NCBI RefSeq assembly: GCF_007004135.1
Contig: NZ_VJMG01000064.1
Location: 1-41,160 of the forward strand
DNA length: 41,160 nucleotides
Direction: 5' to 3'
Source of the DNA: Affinirhizobium straminoryzae
Lineage (GTDB): Bacteria; Pseudomonadota; Alphaproteobacteria; Rhizobiales; Rhizobiaceae
Below the pieces are notes generated by a model. It was given only the letters and a program-made list of their open reading frames with translations, made no database searches and was not told the DNA's origin. Made by a program: the position numbers and the translations under genes. Shown here in pieces: positions 7,601 to 16,500 of this stretch (positions are counted from its first letter, which is position 1; the number at the start of each line of letters is the position of its first letter).

Positions 7601-10600
7601 TCAGGCTCGAACAGAGACCTGGCGGCGCAAAACTTCTCCAAGCGCCGAGGGCGCAAAGATTCCGTGCTTGGCGGACCATCGCTCGACGAGACCCATAGCC
7701 TGGAGATCCGGCACCAAAGTCTCGAGGTCTTTTCCGAAGCGTTTTCTGACATCCTCGTCGAGCATCGTGTAAAGTTCCAGGTTGTCGGTGACGGTCAAAG
7801 GCTCCAGACACGCGATCAGGTCTTCTTTCAGAAGCGATTGCGGCGGCAAGAACTTGTCCCCGAGCTCGTCTAATGCTCGTTTAAGATCCTCAGCCGAGAT
7901 GAGCTTTTGCACGGCGCTCACGACCTGATCGGGTATGCCACCGCTTGCTTCCAGAACACGGCGTCTTGTCTCGCGCGTATCGAGCTCGGCCGGCCCTTCG
8001 ATCTGGCGCATATGCATTCTCAGCATCTCCACGCCCCATGGCGACAGATAGACGGAGCCTTCCTTGCGCCGCGCCGCAAGATGCCGCATTCGGGAATCCA
8101 AGGCGTCGACCGGGAAAATCGGTCGGATGTGCCCGGCAATGACTTTGGGGTGGCGCCCCGCGAATTCGACAAGTCTCTCGATGTCATCGGATACATCACT
8201 CTCGTGGACGAGGATCGTCATCCCGATCCCACGGCTGATCGGCGCATCAAGCATCTTGCGGAATTCTTTGGTCGTTGTCGTTTGTTCAACCTGGATCACA
8301 GTTTCAGGATTCGAGCCAGGCAGCCCCAGATCCTCGTTTATCTTGGCAAAGGCCTTGCCGATCTTTTCGAGGCCAAGAAGCTTCAGGCCGCAGACAATCT
8401 TGACACCCGGGGCGGCCGGATCGAGGAGCCGCTCGATCTGAAGGTCAGTCAACGGCATGTAGAGCGGACGGCTGGCACGGATCGCAACTCCGCGGCGATA
8501 GGTGGCCTTGTCGTAATTTGGTTTCCCCTCGCGATCCTTGATCTTCTCGAGTTCATCGATCGCGTCCTCCCAGCTTCCGAGGATCGCGGCGACCTGGGGC
8601 GAACGCAGGCAATAGAGATAGCGCGTTGTATTGGGAATGAGCCGGCGACCGAGAATGCCGAGATCCCACATTTCGTCCAGGATGACCTCGAAGGCCGACA
8701 CGTCCAGCATCTCCGACGTGCGCGGCCAGTGGGTGGTTGCTGCGTCCAGGATATCACGCGGTGGAAGGCCTTCATGGAGGACGTCTCGCTCCCTGCCCTC
8801 GGCTGAGAGTAAAGCAAGAGTGTAGGCGATAAGCGCGTAACGAACGTCCAGATCGAGCGTCCAGCGGAATTTCTTTCGAATGTTTTCCTGTATACGGCTG
8901 AAATTCTCGTGTTCGAAAAGTGTGGCGTCGGGTATTGTCCAGAGCGGACCGTCTGCAGCGACAGCATAGCCTCGTCCCGATCTGGTTCGGTGCAGCTGCG
9001 AAAGCAATCCTTTAGAATATTCCTGCACCAACGAAGGATAATCATTCGCGAATGCGAGAATCTTGTCGGGAGTTTCCTGAGTCTCGTAGCGAAAGCCTGC
9101 CGCCCTCATCGGCGCAACGACGAGTTCGTACGCTGCGCGCTTGTCCTCAAGGGTTCGATTGAGAGGGCCGATCACGATCGGTTCGCCCAGATGGGCAAGC
9201 GGGGAATTTGAGACGTTGTGAAGACGCTGAACATTGTGCAATCCGGCAAAGACAACTTTGAAGGCCCGGTCCGTGCTCTCCATCAGATCCTTGAGTTTGG
9301 TGATCTCCCTGAAGCCACTGGTGCTTTCGGCCGACATGAACTCATCCGTCTCGTCGAACAAGGCGATGATGCGTCGGCGGGTGTCCTGACTAAGCCAGAG
9401 CTTGATATTGTCGGCAATCTTGTCGCGGTCGCCGCGGCTGTCGGGTCGAACGATACCTTGCATTAGGCTGAGCTTTGCGTGCAGCCGGTTCCAGATGTTT
9501 TTGGCGGGATCATTCGGAAGCCCAAGATCGGTTACCTGGTCGCGAACGACAATCTGGCCCTCACTCTCATTGTGCCGGGTATTTTCCACATGGCTGAGGA
9601 GCGCGGATTTCCCGAGCTGCCGTCCTCCGTAAACCAGGCAGCCGTCCGAGCTGCGTCGCATGATTGTTCGGATCTCGAGCTCGCGTCCGAAGAACATCTC
9701 TTTTGGCAACACAGTCGCGTCTGTCAGATAGGGCTCGACACGCCCATAAGGCAGGCCACAAGCAAAAACCACCTCGATACGCGTTTCTCGTCGGGTCGCA
9801 ACGAAGGCAACGAGCGTCTCGTCGATGAGAACTGCCGGCTGGCCAGCTCCTCGCAGCCGGTTTGCAAGCTCGCGACGTCGCAACGTGTCGAGCCTTGCTG
9901 TTATAAGAATGATTGCTGGCTCATCTTGGTCAAGCGCTGGCACGAGCGTCTCCGGCAGGACAGCGCCGTCTGCGATCAGCAGCCGGTAGCGACCCTTGGC
10001 CCGCGAACCGAAGACAGGCGGCAAGAACCAGTTGTCAGGCTCCGTGCGCACCGTTGCCCGCAACGAAAAGGTCCAGGCCTTGGCACTTTGAACGCGCGCC
10101 ATCTCATCTAGGACAGGACCGAGAAAGCCGAGATCCTCGAAGAGCTTTCGTATCTTCGCGACCGCCGGAGAATTTCCGGCGACGGATCGTTGGATGTCCG
10201 TCAGAGTTCGCATCAGGTCGACGGCCGGTTCCAGCCTGTCGGCCTCCGTCGAAAGGAGACCGTCACCGGAAAACGCGATCGCGTATTCTTCGACAGTGTT
10301 GGGCCAGTTTTCGGTGGTGGCTGCATCCACGATCGTCGGCGAAAAGGCCTTCATCGGCCCGTCATCATCACTTCCATCCAGAAACTCAATGGAGCGTCCG
10401 TCGCGCAACAATGCGATCCGGTTTTCGATCGCTTCCAGTGTCATGCCGTCGGAGATTTGTCGCAGAATGATCTGAGCATCGTCCGGATTGACCGAGTTTT
10501 TGAGATCGCGAACGCGCGAGATCTGGCCTTGCCTGACTGCAGCTTCCGCTTCATCGAGGAATGTTTGCGCCGCTGAAATCTGACGCCATTGTTCGTCGAG

Positions 10601-13537
10601 ATCGCGCAGCCACTCCACATTGTTCGAGCGGGAACCTTCCTCTGCCTGGCTGAAGGCTTGGCCGCAATCGTCGAGAGTTTGCGCCAATGGCGGATAGTAT
10701 TCCTGTTGGTGCAGATCGAGCTTGGACAGCGTAATTGCGCGACGGGACAGAGCGGCCGTCAGGACGCGCAATTTCAACGCGAATTCGCCCTGCTCGCGCA
10801 ACAGTACCGGCGCGTTTTCTGATCGTCCCAGGCGACCTGCCGTGGCAAAGGCGCCGGCCGTCCTGTTCTTTTCGATCGCCTCCGAGATGGTGGGAATACC
10901 GGATTGGGAAAGCAGCCGGGCAGCCTCAGCTCCATCTCCAGATGCGAGTGCGCTGCGAACAAGTGGTGGCAGTCGATCGAGCTCGTTCGATTCGATCTCC
11001 ATTGCCGGCGGCGAAACGACGTCGGCGCCGGCCAAGCTCGTCTCGACATCGCGAATGCGCTCGGCGATCCAGTCCGCCACCGCGCCCTGAAGCCGATCAT
11101 GGAGGGTAGCATGGTGCCGGCTGGAAAGCGTATGAAGATTGTCCGCCGCTTTGATTAGGTGCGACTTGAGTGTTTCTGCGGTCCTCCGGACGGTGTCGTC
11201 GCGGCGCCGGTCGTAGGCTACTTCCGAACCGGCAGCGATCGACCAAGAACTCAAGAGATCGGTTGCTATCTGGAGTCGGCGAGCGAGATAGTCGACAGTC
11301 GTCCGAGGCAATCGAACCGTCGAGCGGGAACCCAACGCGGCGTTTTCCTCTGCGATGCTGTCGTCGAGGGCCGCATAAGTGCCATAGCGGTCAAGCGCTT
11401 GTTGCACGACGGCCTGAACATCGGGCGAACTTGACTTGATTGCATCGATAGCGGCCCCGATACCTCCCTTGGTGCTTGCGACGCGGTGCATGAATTTCGT
11501 CGATGGCTGGCAGGGGCCGCTTCTCTTGGACGTCTCGCTTGCCCATACCTCAAGCTCACGAAGGATCCGTGCGCGTCTTGGTTCGCGGGGCACGCCAGCC
11601 AGCCTTGCCAGAATGTCGGGTGACGGTGGGAACTGGTAATCGAGCTCGCTAACGACGTTGCGCAGCTCATTCAACGCGGGTCCGAAGGCACCGAGGTTGA
11701 CCGCTCCAAGGCGCGCTCGCGAAAACGCCGATGGGGAGAAAACAGTGAGATGAAGCGCTGCCCCGAACAGCAATGCACTGCTGGTGGAATTGAGAGACTG
11801 GTCCACCACTTCCGAAAGGACCCCCGCCAACCGCTGGGCCGCCGGGGTAAAGCCGACACCGGGCGAGCGGGCCAGCGAAGCCGCCCGCAGGACACGCGCA
11901 TCGGTCGGCGGATTGGGTGTTGCGAGAGCAATATCCGAGGCAACCTTGAGGCAGTCGGCTTGCAGCAATTCCGCAATCAGTCCTACAAGCGGCGCATTGG
12001 GATCTGCTTCTTCCGGACTGTCTTCGACACCGCCTTCAGCCATAACGAGGCCTTGCTCGGCCGTGCCGGGGACCGATGCATCATCCTGAGCGACATCTAT
12101 TTCGCCGTGCGTGCCATGGTCCTGTGTTTGGTCGGAGTAACTGTCAGTTGGTCCGTCTTCAATCTCTCCGTCAGTGTCTGGCGCTCGATCGTCACCTTCG
12201 TCTTCCGCAATTGACACGTCGGCGACAGCGGACGGTGCAGCGTCGCCCAGAGGCTGTTTGACGGTTAAGGCCTCAAAATGACCTGGCATTTCTTTTCCGG
12301 CTATCGCATCTGCGAGCGCTGCGACGGCGGTGGTGAGCACATCAGACCCGAGGCCATCTGCCACAACGCCCAAGAGCGCGGTCATCACGGCCTTTTTAAG
12401 CGTCTCCAGACTATCGCATCTGGCCTTCTGAGCGCTGGCCTCGGCCAGAGCTTCTTGCGTTCCTGCAAGATCATCGTCGATGAGCAGTTCGGACGCCCGT
12501 TTCTTGGCATCTGTCACAGCTTGCTGGGCATGCGCAGCGGCGCTGTCGCAGGAATCGAGCGCTGCCAGAAGTTCGGGCATCGCGGCCTTGTTACCTTCGG
12601 CGTGAATCCAGATGACGGTCTCTGCTGCCGGCGGCCCGCCACGATCTTCCAAAGACCTGGCAAGGGCTTCCGACTCCTGATCCTGCAAGGCGGCCTTGGC
12701 CAATGTCGGCAGGGCCGCGGCGAGCGCCGCAAAGCGATCAAATGCCGTCGCCGGCGCCTCCGGCTCGAGGGTTTCGAGCATCTGGTAAAGTAGCGTGATT
12801 GCGTCATCGAAAGCGTCAGGGTCGATTGCCGATCGTGAAAGAAGGGCGTCGACATCATCGCTCAGGACGACGCCATTGTTGGCTTCGGCTTTATCTGTGG
12901 CGTTGTCGATAGGCTGTCCGGCGGTGGGCACGGTGGTCGCCGACCCCTTGAAGCAGGCGTGTCTTTCGATCCGCAATTCAGCTTCGGTTTGATTGTCCTT
13001 CATGTCCTGGAATGCCGAAATGGCGTGTTCGAAAAAGACCGCCAGTATGAGATCAACTGACGGTGCTGCGTCACCCTGGTCAGCAAACTTCGAGAGCTCT
13101 TTTTTCAGGGCCGGTCGAGCGGCCAGGCGCAGGGCACCGACAGGTTTTTTTTCGAGCTTGCGACGCACCTTGTTGGGCGACAGAGCGGAAAAGAGGAGTT
13201 CTTCGAAGAAACAGGCGGCATGTGGTCTGGCTTCAATACGCTCCAGATAGGTCTCGTAAAAAGCACGCGGGTCGAAAGGATCGATCGCCTCGCCCATTTC
13301 GGCGATCATCGCTTTGCGTTCTCTGACACTGAAGCGACCTTCCTCTATCAGAAACTCCAATACGTCAGGCGAAAGCGACCGCAACGGAAATTGCGGCCAC
13401 GACGAAATAGCCTTGAGGCAGTCGCGAAGTTCGAGCCCGTCGGCGAGCCTCCTTAAGGTGACAAGAAAGTCAAACCGAAATGAACCTTCACGCGCATTCT
13501 GGTGCTGGGGCAGATTCGGGATTGGATTTAGGAGCAT
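7601..13537 (-). CDS. Giant STAND-like P-loop ATPase (about 1978 aa), third gene of the core operon
   Basis: 1978 residues from the ATG at 13537; an in-frame ATG at 13585 would add 16 residues lying inside the upstream gene. Residues 1-430 are mostly helical and unassigned. About 435-515 form a very acidic, Asp/Glu/Gly-rich linker. A long helical region leads to a STAND/AAA-like NTPase module beginning with 'MFFGRELEIRTI'. It has Walker A GGRQLGKSA at about 1304-1312 and Walker B 'IIALFDETDEFM' near 1390, then a sensor-like 'KVVFAGLHNV'. Downstream are winged-helix-like segments ('WDLGILGRR', 'LRSPQVAAILGSW') and a C-terminal extension of about 350 residues with no recognised domain. STAND-type ATPases often act as molecular switches that sense a ligand. 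The gene overlaps the helicase gene, so it probably works in the same complex or pathway. I cannot name a family. Complementary-strand frames are shadows. Confidence 0.85.
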   Translation of the reverse strand: MLLNPIPNLPQHQNAREGSFRFDFLVTLRRLADGLELRDCLKAISSWPQFPLRSLSPDVLEFLIEEGRFSVRERKAMIAEMGEAIDPFDPRAFYETYLERIEARPHAACFFEELLFSALSPNKVRRKLEKKPVGALRLAARPALKKELSKFADQGDAAPSVDLILAVFFEHAISAFQDMKDNQTEAELRIERHACFKGSATTVPTAGQPIDNATDKAEANNGVVLSDDVDALLSRSAIDPDAFDDAITLLYQMLETLEPEAPATAFDRFAALAAALPTLAKAALQDQESEALARSLEDRGGPPAAETVIWIHAEGNKAAMPELLAALDSCDSAAAHAQQAVTDAKKRASELLIDDDLAGTQEALAEASAQKARCDSLETLKKAVMTALLGVVADGLGSDVLTTAVAALADAIAGKEMPGHFEALTVKQPLGDAAPSAVADVSIAEDEGDDRAPDTDGEIEDGPTDSYSDQTQDHGTHGEIDVAQDDASVPGTAEQGLVMAEGGVEDSPEEADPNAPLVGLIAELLQADCLKVASDIALATPNPPTDARVLRAASLARSPGVGFTPAAQRLAGVLSEVVDQSLNSTSSALLFGAALHLTVFSPSAFSRARLGAVNLGAFGPALNELRNVVSELDYQFPPSPDILARLAGVPREPRRARILRELEVWASETSKRSGPCQPSTKFMHRVASTKGGIGAAIDAIKSSSPDVQAVVQQALDRYGTYAALDDSIAEENAALGSRSTVRLPRTTVDYLARRLQIATDLLSSWSIAAGSEVAYDRRRDDTVRRTAETLKSHLIKAADNLHTLSSRHHATLHDRLQGAVADWIAERIRDVETSLAGADVVSPPAMEIESNELDRLPPLVRSALASGDGAEAARLLSQSGIPTISEAIEKNRTAGAFATAGRLGRSENAPVLLREQGEFALKLRVLTAALSRRAITLSKLDLHQQEYYPPLAQTLDDCGQAFSQAEEGSRSNNVEWLRDLDEQWRQISAAQTFLDEAEAAVRQGQISRVRDLKNSVNPDDAQIILRQISDGMTLEAIENRIALLRDGRSIEFLDGSDDDGPMKAFSPTIVDAATTENWPNTVEEYAIAFSGDGLLSTEADRLEPAVDLMRTLTDIQRSVAGNSPAVAKIRKLFEDLGFLGPVLDEMARVQSAKAWTFSLRATVRTEPDNWFLPPVFGSRAKGRYRLLIADGAVLPETLVPALDQDEPAIILITARLDTLRRRELANRLRGAGQPAVLIDETLVAFVATRRETRIEVVFACGLPYGRVEPYLTDATVLPKEMFFGRELEIRTIMRRSSDGCLVYGGRQLGKSALLSHVENTRHNESEGQIVVRDQVTDLGLPNDPAKNIWNRLHAKLSLMQGIVRPDSRGDRDKIADNIKLWLSQDTRRRIIALFDETDEFMSAESTSGFREITKLKDLMESTDRAFKVVFAGLHNVQRLHNVSNSPLAHLGEPIVIGPLNRTLEDKRAAYELVVAPMRAAGFRYETQETPDKILAFANDYPSLVQEYSKGLLSQLHRTRSGRGYAVAADGPLWTIPDATLFEHENFSRIQENIRKKFRWTLDLDVRYALIAYTLALLSAEGRERDVLHEGLPPRDILDAATTHWPRTSEMLDVSAFEVILDEMWDLGILGRRLIPNTTRYLYCLRSPQVAAILGSWEDAIDELEKIKDREGKPNYDKATYRRGVAIRASRPLYMPLTDLQIERLLDPAAPGVKIVCGLKLLGLEKIGKAFAKINEDLGLPGSNPETVIQVEQTTTTKEFRKMLDAPISRGIGMTILVHESDVSDDIERLVEFAGRHPKVIAGHIRPIFPVDALDSRMRHLAARRKEGSVYLSPWGVEMLRMHMRQIEGPAELDTRETRRRVLEASGGIPDQVVSAVQKLISAEDLKRALDELGDKFLPPQSLLKEDLIACLEPLTVTDNLELYTMLDEDVRKRFGKDLETLVPDLQAMGLVERWSAKHGIFAPSALGEVLRRQVSVRA

Positions 13538-16500
13538 CGGTTCAGTCCAGAGTTCTGCGGTTCCGCTAGGATGGCCTCGACCCATGCCAGCGCCGGCTGC
13601 CGATCGAGTTCATGCCAAATACGTTGATTGGAGTAGTCGTGCAGGCATCTGACGCAAGCCCGGCCACAGTGCGGGTTGGTACAGTCTAGCACGGAACGGG
13701 CGGCGATAAGCAGATCGCGCATCGCAAATCCGGCGTCGCGCGTCAGCCGAGCCGCGTAACCGGCGCCCCCGGATACGGCATCGTAAAGGACGACAATCGG
13801 CTGGCCCTCCAGATACTGGAGGAGCGCACGAATATCGCGAGGATCTGTCTCGAGAAGGCGCGTTGCGCCCAACCTGATCGCCTCTTGCATCGTCCGGTAT
13901 AGTTGCGGCGACTCCACGATCGGCGTTCCGTCTCTATCTCTCGCTCCGCCGAAGAAGAGAAAGGCGCGCACATCGGTTTCAAAGACATGCGCGAGGTCGA
14001 CGGCGGGTACGGGTTGGTTTTGATCAAAGCGGCAATCGAGGCCGGTCCGCGGATTCTTATGCGCTGCCAGGGTTAAACCGCGTGGTTTCTGCCAGCGCAG
14101 ACCAGGGCCATCGCCTTCTGCCGGCGTGGCATGCTCGCAATGCCGGCACCAGGCAAAACCACCCTTTTTCTTTCCCGTATTGATGCTGATAATTCGGCCC
14201 AGTTCATAATCCGGGCGATTGGAACCGGGCGCATGAAAGCTGAGGATGGACGCAACGTCTGTGGCTTCATAACGCTCTCGCGGCGCATGCGTCAGGAGTC
14301 TTGCGTCGTCGGCGATGGTCGGCCGCAGTCTCGAGGCGCCTGGATCGCGTCCATCCGCATCATTGCAGGATGTCAGAAATCCCCGAGGCCGGATGAATCG
14401 TCGAGTGCGGTTTGCGCCTTCAAAGGCAGCATTGCACTGAGCGCAATTGGGGCTCGGCTCCAGGCCGGCTTCGGTAATTTGAGGACAACCGCAAGCTGAA
14501 CAAACACGCAGTTGCTGTCGTTCGACGAAGGTGTCATCGCCGGTGAACCTCGATCGCTTGGAAATTCCGGCCGACGTCCAGACACGTCCTCCCGCCACAA
14601 TCTCAGAGCCTGGAGCATATTCGGTGATGCCGACGCCTCCGTCGCGATCGAGCTCGAGGGGCGCCGCCTCCCTTGTCTGCCGCGCTCCGGTCAGGACTTC
14701 CAACGAAACAGAGTGCACGGGAAAAGCATAGGTCGGAATGACTGCGCGTCTGGAGAGCTGCTCGATTAGGAACTGATTGAGATAGAGCGCCTGCTGCGTT
14801 CGCAATGCCGCAAGCGACCTATCGACGCGGGTGATCTGATCGGCATCCGTTGACTGAAAACCGGCGCGCCGCGTCTCAAGCTCCTCGATCCCCTCCTGCA
14901 TGATTTGCCAGCGGCCGAATATGGCATTTGCAAAATCGCTGATGCGATAGCGAAATGCCTCCTCCAGTGCGTGCGGGCCTAGCCCGATGGCTCTAAGCTC
15001 CGGCGGCAGAGTTTCGGACAGCCCGGCTGCTGCGGCAATCGATGCGACCGCGTCCCGACTTGTCATCCAGGCATTGAGATCTGCCTCGAACGCGCGCTTT
15101 TCATTGTCGGTCAGAATCTGTCCGAAGACGTCGCGCAGACGAGCAGCGCCGGTGCGCGGATTGCCGGCAAGCCTATGATCCAGGAAGCCGGCGAGCACCA
15201 CCGACATCTGATGGCGCTGAAAGAAGCCCGCATTATCGAGACTGAGATAGGGCACCCGTGGCCGCTCGGAAAGATAGGCGCCGAATTCGGCAAAAACGGC
15301 CTGGTCGAAGCGACCGGACCGTGCGGTCGTAACGACGATCGGCGCCACCTGAGCCCTTCGTCCGGCGCGGCCGGCGCGCTGCTGATAGTTGGCGATGGAG
15401 GGGGGCACGTTCTTGCAGAGCACGGCTTCGAGGTCTCCGAGATCGACACCCATTTCCATTGTCGTGGTACAGGAGAGAAGATTTACCTCGCCGCGTTTGA
15501 AATCTTCCTCGATCCGGTTTCGAACGTGGCTGGCGATTGCTGCCGTGTGCTCGCGCGCAATGGCAAGCTTGGGCCTTTCGAAGTAACGCGCGGCATAGTG
15601 GTTCTGGTCCGACAGCGCCTGCCGGGAAGAAAGGTCCATCAGTTCAAGATTTCCTGAACACCGACGGGACTGACATACGCCGGCAGTGTTGAACTGTGTG
15701 CGCGTTCCGCAGCTGCTGCATCGATAGAGCGGACTATTGCGGCCTGGCGCGATCCGCAAAGATCGGTCGAGTTTCAGTCCAAGCCCCCCATGGTGGGGCG
15801 CCATCATGGAGCGGGTTCCCTGCAGCGACCGAAAGAAGGCGACAAGCACGTCTCTGCAGGCATTGCCATCCATCTCAACGCCAACCCGCTCTCCCATTTT
15901 CTTTAGCAGAGTGGTGAAACGATTGTCGCGGCTCCCAGAGGGGATGTAGTTCAAAGCCAGTGACGCATTGGGAACGCGATCACGAACAACACGCCGGCCC
16001 TCCTGGGCATTGACGCGGTTCCAGATCGACTCGTCGGCGAAATCGATGCCCCCCGAGCCCTGGCCTGCGAACGCTCGATGCTCGCGCGCGCATTTCAGCA
16101 GATATCCGACGATATCGCCGGCATAGGGCCTCAATGGCGGCGGCAAGGTCGTCTCGACCGCTCGAATGGGCCGGTCGATATGTTCGTAGCCGACCGTGAC
16201 GAGACCGAAGCCCTCGAGGGACAGCCGTCCACGACCGAAGACGCTGAGCTCCGCGGCGATATGGGCCTTCAGGCGCCGCTCTTCATTCGGCCCTTCCTGG
16301 CGAACCGGATCCAAACCGGCGGAATATAATCGAAGTCCATCGTCGCGCAGCTCGGCTCTGACGGAGCTGACGAGGTTGTCCAGATCGATCTCGGTTCCAC
16401 CTCTTTCGAGGGTTCGCAGCATGGCACCGCGGATCGCCATATCCCGGGCGGTACGTTCGAAGAAGGGCGCAAAGAAGGCCGCATCCTGGCGGTTGTCGGA

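Noticed and set aside
7907..8806. 299-codon plus-strand open frame opposite the giant ATPase
   Set aside because: Its translation has no recognisable family and lies wholly within the coherent ATPase C-terminus; treated as a shadow.
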